From Chitinophaga qingshengii (GTDB taxonomy: Bacteria > Bacteroidota > Bacteroidia > Chitinophagales > Chitinophagaceae), in NCBI RefSeq assembly GCF_014529935.1, contig NZ_JACVFC010000001.1, positions 868,001 to 932,000 on the forward strand: DNA of 64,000 nucleotides. The letters are read 5' to 3'. Under the pieces are notes generated by a model. It was not told the DNA's origin. It was given only the letters and a program-made list of their open reading frames with translations, and did no database searches. The position numbers and the translations under genes were made by a program. Positions within the stretch are counted from its first letter, which is position 1; every line of letters begins with the position of its first letter. Below are positions 7,929-15,658 of this stretch, piece by piece.

Positions 7929-9176
7929 ATGGAACATATTGCTAACATAGAAACTGCAGCCCTGGACGTACAAACAATCAGGAAGGATTTCCCTATCCTG
8001 CAGGAACTGGTGCATGGCAAACCGCTGGTATACCTCGATAACGGGGCTACCACGCAGAAGCCGCTGACCGTGATAGAAACAGAAGCCCGGTATTACGAAG
8101 AATATAACAGCAATGTGCACCGCGGCGTCCATCATCTGAGCCAGGAAGCCACCAATGCCTACGAGAAAGCCCGCGAAATTGTAGCCGGCTTTATCAATGC
8201 AGCGCACAGCCACGAAATCATCTTCACCAAAGGCACAACCGACGGCATCAACCTGGTGGCCAACACCATGAGCCGCCGTTTCCTGAAGGAAGGCGACAGC
8301 GTGATCATCTCCGCGATGGAACACCACTCCAACATCGTTCCCTGGCAGATGGCCTGCGAGGAAAGCGGCGCTACCCTGAAAGTGATCCCCTTCAATGAAA
8401 AGGGAGAACTGAAGATGGAGGAATACACCGCCCTGCTCGATGATACGGTGAAAATGGTAGCAGTGACCTATGTTTCCAATACGATGGGTACCATCAACCC
8501 GGTAGAAGACATCATCGCACAAGCGCATGCCCGCAATATACCCGTACTCCTGGATGCCGCACAGGCCATCCAGCATATGAGTATCGACGTGCAGGCCCTG
8601 CAGGCTGATTTCCTTGTTTTCTCCGGACATAAAATTTACGGTCCTACCGGCATCGGCGTACTGTATGGTACCTCCGAATGGCTGAATAAACTGCCTCCCT
8701 ACCAGGGCGGCGGCGATATGATCAAAACCGTAACATTTGCCAAAACAACCTATAATGAGTTGCCCTATAAATTTGAAGCCGGTACCCCGCATATTGCAGG
8801 CGCCATCGGTTTAGGGGCAGCTATCCGATACCTGCAACAGATCGGTCTGGACAAAATCCAGCAATGGGAAGAGCAGCTGCTCGCCTATGCGCTGGAACAA
8901 CTGCGCCAGATCGAAGGTATCCGTTTTATCGGCGACGCCGCCCACAGAAGCGGCGCCATCTCCTTCCTGGTACACGATATTCACCCGTTTGACCTGGGCG
9001 AACTGCTGGACCAGCAAGGTATTGCCGTAAGAACAGGCCACCACTGCTGCGAACCGCTGATGGACGAGTTTAAGATCCCCGGTACCGTTCGGGCTTCGCT
9101 GACTTTCTACAATACCAGGGAAGACATCGATAAGCTGGTAACCGGTATCAAACGGGCCGTTTCCATGTTGCGGTAA
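7929..9176 (+). CDS. sufS: Cysteine desulfurase SufS
   Basis: A 415-residue class V aminotransferase-fold enzyme. It removes sulfur from cysteine, giving alanine and an enzyme persulfide that is passed to SufE. The PLP-binding lysine is K235 in SGHKIYGPTG, and the catalytic cysteine lies in RTGHHCCEP (C373 or C374; by family position the second, since group II desulfurases have R-x-G-H-H-C). The short loop around this cysteine identifies group II (SufS) rather than IscS. Starts 11 bases after sufD and is followed by its partner sufE after 16 bases. Confidence 0.96.
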   Translation: MEHIANIETAALDVQTIRKDFPILQELVHGKPLVYLDNGATTQKPLTVIETEARYYEEYNSNVHRGVHHLSQEATNAYEKAREIVAGFINAAHSHEIIFTKGTTDGINLVANTMSRRFLKEGDSVIISAMEHHSNIVPWQMACEESGATLKVIPFNEKGELKMEEYTALLDDTVKMVAVTYVSNTMGTINPVEDIIAQAHARNIPVLLDAAQAIQHMSIDVQALQADFLVFSGHKIYGPTGIGVLYGTSEWLNKLPPYQGGGDMIKTVTFAKTTYNELPYKFEAGTPHIAGAIGLGAAIRYLQQIGLDKIQQWEEQLLAYALEQLRQIEGIRFIGDAAHRSGAISFLVHDIHPFDLGELLDQQGIAVRTGHHCCEPLMDEFKIPGTVRASLTFYNTREDIDKLVTGIKRAVSMLR

Positions 9177-9192
9177 AAGGAGAATATTTATT

Positions 9193-9621
9193 ATGACGAT
9201 TAACGACAGACAGGAAGAAATAAAGTCCGATTTTGAAGTGATGAGCAACTGGGAGGATAAGTACGAGTACATTATCCAACTGGGCAAGGATTTGCCACTC
9301 ATCGCCGAAGAATTTAAAACACCGGACAATCTGATCAAAGGTTGCCAGTCACGCGTGTGGCTGCATACCGAGCTCAGGGATGGGAAGCTGTACTTCACCG
9401 CCGACAGCGACGCCGTGATCACCAAAGGGCTGGTAAGCCTGATGATTTACGTGCTTTCCGGGTATACCCCGAAAGAGATAGCCACCGCGGATATCTACTT
9501 TATCGACGCCATCGGTCTGAGTAGCCATCTCTCTCCCACCCGTTCCAACGGGCTGCTGAGCATGCTCAAACAGATGAAACTTTATGCAGTAGCCTACCAG
9601 GCAAAAACAAACCAGTCATGA
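9193..9621 (+). CDS. sufE: Sulfur acceptor protein SufE
   Basis: A 142-residue SufE. C51 in IKGCQSRVWL is the conserved persulfide-carrying cysteine, at the same residue number as in Escherichia coli SufE. The SufE fold then runs to the end (GLVSLMIYVLSGYTPKEI). It takes sulfur from SufS and hands it to SufB. Its stop codon overlaps the start of the next gene in an ATGA (9618-9621), which implies coupled translation with the DUF59 protein. Confidence 0.95.
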   Translation: MTINDRQEEIKSDFEVMSNWEDKYEYIIQLGKDLPLIAEEFKTPDNLIKGCQSRVWLHTELRDGKLYFTADSDAVITKGLVSLMIYVLSGYTPKEIATADIYFIDAIGLSSHLSPTRSNGLLSMLKQMKLYAVAYQAKTNQS

Positions 9622-9929
9622 GCGAAGCTACATTAAGGGATAAGATAGAAGAACAGCTGAAAACCGTATACGATCCGGAAATCCCTGTCAACATCTGGGA
9701 ACTGGGACTGGTATACGAAATCAAGATCAAGGAAAACAACCGCATTGGTATAGATATGACCCTCACCGCGCCGGGTTGCCCCGTAGCCGGTGATATCATC
9801 CGCGAAGTGGATGAGAAGGTCCGGAATATTGAAGGCGTGTCTGAGGTAGATGTTCACCTGACTTTTGATCCACCATGGACCAAGGAGATGATGAGCGAAG
9901 AAGCGAAACTGGAACTCGGATTTTTATGA
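9618..9929 (+). CDS. sufT: SUF system Fe-S assembly protein, DUF59/MIP18 family (SufT-like)
   Basis: A 103-residue single-domain MIP18/DUF59 protein. It shows the DPEIPVNIWELGLVY signature at 19-33 and one conserved cysteine, C54, in the TAPGCPVAGDI loop. Related proteins (SufT, PaaD, eukaryotic MIP18/CIA2) help deliver or mature Fe-S clusters. It is the last gene of the SUF operon, overlapping sufE by four bases, and is followed by the operon terminator. The symbol is given by context; its exact step in maturation is not established by sequence. Confidence 0.88.
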   Translation: MSEATLRDKIEEQLKTVYDPEIPVNIWELGLVYEIKIKENNRIGIDMTLTAPGCPVAGDIIREVDEKVRNIEGVSEVDVHLTFDPPWTKEMMSEEAKLELGFL

Positions 9930-9936
9930 TTAATAT

Positions 9937-10029
9937 TGATTTCGCTGATTTGGGGGAGACCACCGGGGAGATCTTTAACTTGTGATGGACATGATTAGTG
10001 CTGATTTCGCTGATTTGGGGGAGACCACC
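9937..10029. repeat. Two 28-base perfect direct repeats after the SUF operon
   Basis: The same 28 bases occur at 9937-9964 and 10002-10029 (65-base period). They include the run GATTTCGCTGATTTGGGGGA. The repeats lie between the sufT stop and the operon terminator. They do not encode a conserved peptide. Similar TTTCGCTGATT units are commonly seen between genes in Bacteroidota, but their role is not known to me. Confidence 0.8.
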
Positions 10030-10071
10030 AGATAGATTTTTGCGAATAGATTTTACCTTTTTGATAATACC

Positions 10072-10124
10072 TTCGGGATACATCTTTGAAATTTTTCTTT
10101 CAAAAATGTATCCCGAATTTTTTT
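10072..10124 (+). terminator. Rho-independent terminator of the SUF operon
   Basis: Left arm 10072-10083 (TTCGGGATACAT) pairs perfectly with 10106-10117, and an inner seven-base stem (10085-10091 with 10098-10104) continues the helix after one mismatch. Seven T residues follow at 10118-10124. The stem is long and stable and no gene converges on it, so it ends the sufA-sufT transcript. Confidence 0.88.
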
Positions 10125-10521
10125 GCTTTTATGTTGGGTTGATGAGGATGACGACGCTTGTATGCTTTATCTGATCCATCATGAAAAGCCTAGCCTGTTT
10201 TTTATTTTATGTTTATTATTAAATATGAGATGGAATGATTTTTATAATTGATAATCAGATTATTACAATATATTAACTAAACATCTTAAGAAAGCAGTTT
10301 TCTTTATCTTTTTACAGCCATCGCCTTATATTTTTTACAAAAAAATCCATTTGATACGATATACACTGCGCAGTAATAACCGAAATTTGATTACTATTTT
10401 ATGAAATAATTTAATTTGTAGCATTATTCATCAACACCCCTTTTTAGTGTATTTTGATGTTCTGCAACAAACCAATAAACAACAAATAACCAAATATAAA
10501 AATAATTAAATATCAAAATAA
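10125..10521. other. AT-rich spacer upstream of the SWIM gene, no gene seen
   Basis: About 400 bases with very high A+T between the SUF terminator and the SWIM zinc finger gene. No convincing reading frame, RNA gene or full TAnnTTTG promoter was found. The last 40 bases consist of AAATAACCAAATAT-like repeats similar to those in other spacers of this window (2520-2610, 35945-36055). The promoter of the SWIM gene must lie here but I cannot place it. Confidence 0.6.
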
Positions 10522-11832
10522 TTGGACCTAACGGAAGAACAGGTGCTGGCGATGGCACCCGATGAATCGTCCCGCAAGGCGGGAAAAGACCTGGGGAAAG
10601 CGGCTAAGTGGGTTAGTAAAGGCTTCAGTGAAGCAGCGCTCTGGGGAGAGTGCCAGGGCAGCGGCAGCAAACCTTACCAGACCCAGGTAGACATCAGCGA
10701 CATGGCTTTCCGCTGTAGTTGCCCGAGTCGCAAGTTTCCCTGTAAACATGGCATTGGCCTTTTATTATATTATGCCCGGGAGAAAGCCTCCTTTACCCGG
10801 CAGGAACAACCGGCCTGGGTAACGGAATGGATCGGTAAAAGGGCGGAGAAAGCGGAGAAAAAGGTACAGCAGTCCGCCGAAGCCAAACCGGTGGACGAAG
10901 CCGCCCAAACCAAAAGACAGGAAGCCCGGCACCGCAAAGTGACCGACGGCCTCGAAGAACTGGTGCGCTGGGCCAAAGACCTGGTACGCAACGGTATCAT
11001 CAGCTTACCGGATAAAGGCGCCGATATGTGCGACAATATGGCCAAACGTATGGTAGATGCCCAGGCATCCGGACTGGCCGGTATACTCCGCGAAATGGCG
11101 GAAATTGGCTACTACAGCGACGGCTGGCAACATAGCTTTATGGACCAGCTGCTGCGCCTGTACCTGGCAGCAAAGGCCTATGGACAGCTGGACAGGCTGG
11201 AACCCGGACTGCAACAGGATATCCGTACCCTCATCGGGTACTCCCAGTCGCAGGATGAACTCAAAGCCCAAACCGGTATCACCGATACCTGGCTGGTACT
11301 GGGTAAACAAAGCACCGAAGACGACCGCCTTATCACCGAACGCTACTGGCTATACGGCCTTACTACCCGCCGGCCGGCACTGGTATTACAATTCACTATC
11401 CGGCACCAGCCATCCGTACAACTGATGCCGGCGCCCGGCAGCTGCATACAGGCGGAACTGGTATATTACCCGTCAGCCGCTCCCCTGCGGGCACTGATCA
11501 AAACCCAGCAACCCGCGCCTGCTAATCCGGCTTTCCGGGGATACGCCGACTGGACCGGCGTGGTAACCGCACAAAGCCAGGTAAGCAGCCAATTCCCTTT
11601 GTATAACGACCAGGTATATACGATCGCCGCACTCACCCCCGTACAGCGTAATGGTCAGTGGTGGCTGCGCGACGAACAACAACAGGAAATGCAGCTCCGG
11701 CCGGACTTCCGCAGCCTTTGGAAACTACTGGCGCTCAGCGGCGGCCAACCCTTACCGATGGCGGTCATTGGCCGGGAAACACTGTATGAACCCATCGGTG
11801 TATGGTATGGACAGGGTTATAAGGTATTATAA
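10522..11832 (+). CDS. SWIM zinc finger family protein
   Basis: A 436-residue protein. The zinc-binding SWIM motif C-x-C-x6-C-x-H is at C65, C67, C74 and H76 (FRCSCPSRKFPCKHG). A charged, lysine/glutamate-rich linker follows (about 95-130), then a long domain of unknown function without recognisable catalytic motifs. SWIM domains bind zinc and contact DNA or proteins. The start is TTG 10522 (DLTEEQVLAMAPDESS), which agrees with the usual N-terminus of this family; no upstream ATG is available. In other genomes such proteins stand directly before DUF5691, MoxR, DUF5682 and VWA genes; here the same set continues at 16748 after an interruption. Exact role unknown. Confidence 0.88.
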   Translation: MDLTEEQVLAMAPDESSRKAGKDLGKAAKWVSKGFSEAALWGECQGSGSKPYQTQVDISDMAFRCSCPSRKFPCKHGIGLLLYYAREKASFTRQEQPAWVTEWIGKRAEKAEKKVQQSAEAKPVDEAAQTKRQEARHRKVTDGLEELVRWAKDLVRNGIISLPDKGADMCDNMAKRMVDAQASGLAGILREMAEIGYYSDGWQHSFMDQLLRLYLAAKAYGQLDRLEPGLQQDIRTLIGYSQSQDELKAQTGITDTWLVLGKQSTEDDRLITERYWLYGLTTRRPALVLQFTIRHQPSVQLMPAPGSCIQAELVYYPSAAPLRALIKTQQPAPANPAFRGYADWTGVVTAQSQVSSQFPLYNDQVYTIAALTPVQRNGQWWLRDEQQQEMQLRPDFRSLWKLLALSGGQPLPMAVIGRETLYEPIGVWYGQGYKVL

Positions 11833-11899
11833 CATCTTTTAGCAATTGACATTTGAGTGCTTTACAATATGTATGGACAGGGTTATAAGGCATTGTAAC
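11806..11899 (+). repeat. Duplicated 3' end of the SWIM gene
   Basis: The last 28 bases of the SWIM gene and stop (11806-11833, coding YGQGYKVL-stop) recur at 11872-11899 with two differences (T to C, A to G), coding YGQGYKAL-stop in the same sense. The copies are 66 bases apart. The second copy ends ten bases before the inserted opposite-strand genes. It also forms part of an eight-base-pair hairpin (CAGGGTTA 11878-11885, TAACCCTG 11896-11903). This looks like a recombination scar: the end of a second SWIM-type gene or of the original gene before insertion. Confidence 0.85.
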
Positions 11900-11908
11900 C
11901 CTGGTTCC

Positions 11909-12946
11909 TTAAATAGCAAAACGGTGCTGAATAATACTCTTGCATAGTTGAAACACTTCGTTAACATGAGAGAACTCTCCGGCGGAAGGAATCTCTATGA
12001 CAAAGCAATCCACCCCATTCACGATATGCTGTACCAGCACACCGGCCACCTCTTCATAGCTGCCTGCATGATAGGGACAATCTGCTTTAAAGTGCTCAAA
12101 GGGGAACAGGCTATAGGTTGTCTGTACAGGATTTTCCGTTAGGTGAATTGTTTCATGAAGTTCTTTTTTCCAATGGCTGTCTGTATTACCCATAGAATAG
12201 TCCAGCATGGCTTTGTCCATCTCATCACCGGAGAAAAGCTCCTTCATGCGCTGCCAGGCAGCATCCGCGTCGGGCCTTGCTACGATCCCGAAATGCAATG
12301 CTTGTTTGGCAGGAGGCTTCAGACTGTCTGACGGCGGGTATTTAACATCTTTGGCCATCCCGAAAGAAGAAGAACCAAAGAATGCGTTGGCTTTCCGGGC
12401 ACTTTCAGAAGAACCGGCTATAAAGAACTCCGGCAAGATCTCGGCGGGTAGCTTGTCAGACAGCTGCAGATCGTTTACGGTGTAATACTCCCCCTTAAAT
12501 TTCAGTGTCTTTCTATCTGTCAGCAGATGCCTTACTATCTGGATATATTCAGTGAGCCGCTGATATCGCTGATCATGTTCCAGGTAATCGTTCAGGTTAG
12601 CCATATCACTTTTGGAAGTGCCGGTAATGAAGTTCAGGTATATCTTCCGTTGATATAAGCTCCCCAGGGAAAGTATTTTCCGGGCCGCCGTAAAGGGGTG
12701 CATATAAACCGGGTTTACAGCGATAAAAGGGGAAAGTGTGGAGGAGTTACTTAATACTGACTGTGCAAAAACCCACGGCTCAAGGTTTCCCCGGTTGCTC
12801 TGAAAAAGCAGCAAACCTGTATAATTAAACTCATCACTCAACCGGATAGTATCAAGCACATTTTCAAAGTTGTACGACTGTATATTCTCATCTCTGTATA
12901 GAACGGAAAACACCTTTATTTTCCTGTCCCGGAAGGTCATTTGCAT
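11909..12946 (-). CDS. LLM-class flavin-dependent monooxygenase (SsuD-like)
   Basis: A 345-residue bacterial-luciferase-like TIM-barrel enzyme that uses reduced FMN and oxygen. The sequence follows the alkanesulfonate monooxygenase/SsuD subgroup: PFIAVNPVYMHPFTAAR, LNFITG and EHDQRYQRLTEY correspond to its strand 4 and D-H-D-E-R-Y regions. It is the last gene of an opposite-strand operon after the glutamate mutase (53-base gap). In such a setting it could oxidise a small molecule made by the mutase and decarboxylase, but the substrate cannot be read from sequence. A flavin reductase partner is not next to it. Two ATG codons (12946, 12940) are possible starts. Confidence 0.85.
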   Translation of the reverse strand: MQMTFRDRKIKVFSVLYRDENIQSYNFENVLDTIRLSDEFNYTGLLLFQSNRGNLEPWVFAQSVLSNSSTLSPFIAVNPVYMHPFTAARKILSLGSLYQRKIYLNFITGTSKSDMANLNDYLEHDQRYQRLTEYIQIVRHLLTDRKTLKFKGEYYTVNDLQLSDKLPAEILPEFFIAGSSESARKANAFFGSSSFGMAKDVKYPPSDSLKPPAKQALHFGIVARPDADAAWQRMKELFSGDEMDKAMLDYSMGNTDSHWKKELHETIHLTENPVQTTYSLFPFEHFKADCPYHAGSYEEVAGVLVQHIVNGVDCFVIEIPSAGEFSHVNEVFQLCKSIIQHRFAI

Positions 12947-12999
12947 AGTAAGTATTTAATCGTTGAAAAGCACTCCCCCCTGAAAAGCACCAGCGAGGA

Positions 13000-14919
13000 T
13001 CACAGCCAGGGAAAAACCGGCCGGGAAACACGGGGATTGTAATGCGTAGCGGAGTAATAGTCGTGGAGCGGCCAACCGCTGATCTGGCTTAAATGTATAT
13101 GGTTCAGATCTTCCTTCAGCATCTGGAAATAACTGCCACTTCTGCCCTCCAGGAGTTTTCTGTGCTCTTTCAGCACATCGCCGGGCACCAGGGTGTTACC
13201 GGGATCAAAGTAACGGACCGCGCCATCTTTGTCCCGCAGCGTCTTCACCTTTCCTGCATTATAGATACTGGGAGAGAAAGGAACATCTATATAACCACAG
13301 GCAAATGCGTTGATAATGCTCTTTGCAGGATCGCCGTCACCGGTACCCAGTATACTGTCTACCATGCTTCTGACCGACCGTTCTATCATGGCCCGTTCAT
13401 AGGCGACTTTTACCGGATCGTAGCTGCCGGAAAGCTCAAATCCTATTCTGGTAAGCTCAACCCCTTTTACATTCGCCTCCTCCAGGGGCACGTTCACTGA
13501 TTCTACCGGCGACTTGGTCATGATCCTCGTTGCCCCGGCCAGTCGCGCTGTGACCGCGGATTCGATAATAATTTCCTCCGACATTTGCTGGTTCAGCGGA
13601 AAGGCCGCCATATACGTGTGAAATACGGTGGAGGTATAAACATCATGGTGCCCATACTTTTGCAGGTATTCCTGCGTAAGCATCTCCAAAGCGTGTATGG
13701 CTGCAATATCCTGCTCCCGGTTACCCTGTTCTGCATAACCCAGCGATAAATACTTTACGCCGTTCTGCGCTGCCAGCAATGCTTCCAGGATATTAACCGA
13801 AATAGCGATGGACGGCTCTATCAGCGTTGCGGTAAGAGTTCCAAAGAACTCTCTGTCAATCGGCCATCCTTCACGGGTGAGGTCTCCACTAAGACGGTCC
13901 ACATACTGCCATGTTCTGATAGAACTTTCCAGGGAAACATCAGTGAAATAAGGGACATTATAACAGATCGCCCCGCCTTCAATAGCGGTAAATCCACTGG
14001 CGAATCCAGCTTCGGCCAGCAGCCTGCCATCATAGGAGCCATGCCGTACCTGTAGCGGAACATCCGGGAAACGGTCTATCAGTTCCTTGTTTCGCGGTAC
14101 CCCAAAATTGATCAATGGATAGCCGTTCATCTCCTTGCCCGCCGCCAATAGTTCGTCCACATCTTTAAACTGGTGATGCCTGGTAGAGCTATCCACCTGT
14201 ACCGACAGACAATCGGCGCCCGCTTCCTTCAGTTTGCGGAAAAGGACCGCCTGTCCTTCTACGGAAGGCACGCCACACCTGGGATGTATCAGGGTCTTTC
14301 CTGCTTTTTTAGCCTCCTGCAGGACTATTGCAAAACGGGTCGTTATCTGCTGCTGCCGGCGGGCCGTTTCTGCCAGCGGGCCTACTGCGGCATCATGTTC
14401 CTGTAAAACATCGTTTCTGTTATTAGACGGGACATGAGCGACAGGTTTCTTCAGGGAAAATCCGTTTTCAACCGAAACGATACCCAGACTGCTGAGATCT
14501 TTCTCCAGCCGTTCCAGAAAGATGTCCAGATCAAAATCCCCGGGCTTTGCATAAGCTTCTGTAAAGCCCATCTCCCGGAACCTGGCGCATACCTGTTGAG
14601 GATCTTCGTGTATACACAGGTTCCCCCCGATATACCACAGGCGCCTTCCACGGGCTGCTTCAAAACCAGCCATCTCCCGTCGCTGGTCTTCATGCAGCAG
14701 CCCGTTAGCATGCCCGTTCAGGGAAGAGATCAGTATGGCGTGCCCATACTTCGCTGCTTCCAGGAAGTGGGAAAATTTGTTCTGCAGTTTAAGGTCGATG
14801 ATCTGATATCCTTTTTCCTGTAATGCCAGGGCGATCAACGACCTGCCGACGTTATGGGAATCGTCTCCATACGTCCCGATCACGATCCGGTAATCTGCCG
14901 GGTTAAATTGCTCCTTCAT
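13000..14919 (-). CDS. Single-chain adenosylcobalamin-dependent glutamate mutase (B12 domain fused to catalytic domain)
   Basis: A 639-residue fusion. Residues 8-135 form a B12-binding domain: D20-S-H22-N-V-G25 is the D-x-H-x-x-G motif whose histidine binds cobalt, followed by S65-S-L67 and G98-G99. Residues about 180-639 match the epsilon subunit of glutamate mutase (methylaspartate mutase). The three arginines that hold glutamate in the known enzyme are all present: R214 (HPRCG), R247 (SSTRHH), R292 (LQVRHGSYD), as are E314 and the tyrosines of EGGAICYNVPY. It should turn L-glutamate into threo-3-methylaspartate. In most bacteria the two parts are separate proteins. The start abuts the stop of the PanD-like gene (no gap), so they are translated together. 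Confidence 0.9.
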   Translation of the reverse strand: MKEQFNPADYRIVIGTYGDDSHNVGRSLIALALQEKGYQIIDLKLQNKFSHFLEAAKYGHAILISSLNGHANGLLHEDQRREMAGFEAARGRRLWYIGGNLCIHEDPQQVCARFREMGFTEAYAKPGDFDLDIFLERLEKDLSSLGIVSVENGFSLKKPVAHVPSNNRNDVLQEHDAAVGPLAETARRQQQITTRFAIVLQEAKKAGKTLIHPRCGVPSVEGQAVLFRKLKEAGADCLSVQVDSSTRHHQFKDVDELLAAGKEMNGYPLINFGVPRNKELIDRFPDVPLQVRHGSYDGRLLAEAGFASGFTAIEGGAICYNVPYFTDVSLESSIRTWQYVDRLSGDLTREGWPIDREFFGTLTATLIEPSIAISVNILEALLAAQNGVKYLSLGYAEQGNREQDIAAIHALEMLTQEYLQKYGHHDVYTSTVFHTYMAAFPLNQQMSEEIIIESAVTARLAGATRIMTKSPVESVNVPLEEANVKGVELTRIGFELSGSYDPVKVAYERAMIERSVRSMVDSILGTGDGDPAKSIINAFACGYIDVPFSPSIYNAGKVKTLRDKDGAVRYFDPGNTLVPGDVLKEHRKLLEGRSGSYFQMLKEDLNHIHLSQISGWPLHDYYSATHYNPRVSRPVFPWL

Positions 14920-15267
14920 TTAAAGGTCTTTTAAGAATTTATTATCGCCATCTACCAGGAACTTCTTCGGTTCCTTTATATCATCTGTTACCTCAAAGGC
15001 AATGATGGTGATGACATCTCCTTCTTTAACCAGGTGCGCGGCGCCTCCATTCATACAGATGGTACCTGATCCCGCAGGGCCCTCTATCGCATAGGTCTCC
15101 AGCCGGGCGCCGTTCGTATTGTCTACCACCAGTACTTTTTCACCCACCAGTATATCGGCCCGCTTCAGCAGGTCGCTATCAATGGATATGCTTCCTGTAT
15201 AGTTTACATTCGCTTCGGTAACGGTTGCTCTATGGATTTTCGATTTTAACATGATTCTCATTTTCAT
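14920..15267 (-). CDS. panD: Aspartate 1-decarboxylase-like pyruvoyl enzyme (PanD family)
   Basis: A 115-residue PanD homologue. It has the self-cleavage site G25-S26 in NYTGSIS, which yields the pyruvoyl group, and the catalytic and binding residues K10, R55 (NGARLETY), T58, Y59 and N73 (MNGGAAHL). PanD converts L-aspartate to beta-alanine for coenzyme A. Here it directly precedes a glutamate mutase with no space between stop and start, so the natural substrate may be 3-methylaspartate, giving 3-amino-2-methylpropanoate. It may also be the cell's normal PanD. Possible starts are ATG 15267, 15261 and 15252; the last is closest to the usual N-terminus (MLKSKIHRA). Confidence 0.87.
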   Translation of the reverse strand: MKMRIMLKSKIHRATVTEANVNYTGSISIDSDLLKRADILVGEKVLVVDNTNGARLETYAIEGPAGSGTICMNGGAAHLVKEGDVITIIAFEVTDDIKEPKKFLVDGDNKFLKDL

Positions 15268-15658
15268 ATATTTTGGGAAGTTTTAAAAAGGCCTTTTCCA
15301 GGCTTGTTTGTTATGAATATCAATTGGAAAACCGGAGCGCTGAAAATTGTGCAGGCAGATGCCCATCCGAACATCAGTCAGATGCCGCGACGGTTTTCTT
15401 ATTTGGCAGTATGGCAGCGGAAATGGAAGCCGGCAGGGATCTTGTTGCACAGCTGTCGCAGGTGTAAGTAACAAACCTTACAAAAAACAGGGGAAACAGG
15501 CTTATATAGTCAGTAGCATCACTTCACCATACACACAAATGCCTGTCTATATCCAAGTTAATCTAAAATGATGCGCTTTTATTTAGTAGAAATACGAATT
15601 TTGATTGCAGGTTTTACTAAAAGCGCTTTAAAATAGTCTTGAAAGGATATGGGGCGAA
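15268..15658. other. Spacer with a 9-base inverted repeat
   Basis: About 390 bases between the PanD-like gene and the response regulator, both on the minus strand. Overlapping frames of 60-75 codons on either strand show no conserved features and are not called. The only structure seen is an inverted repeat GCGCTTTTA (15573-15581) and TAAAAGCGC (15618-15626). It lacks a T-run and may be an operator or weak hairpin. The promoter of the decarboxylase-mutase operon should lie here. Confidence 0.5.

Noticed and set aside
9937..10029. Start of a CRISPR array
   Set aside because: Only two repeats, spacer of 37 bases with no third unit, and no cas genes in the window.
15273..15571. Overlapping frames of 63-74 codons in the spacer upstream of the PanD-like gene
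   Set aside because: They overlap each other on both strands and share no protein-like features.
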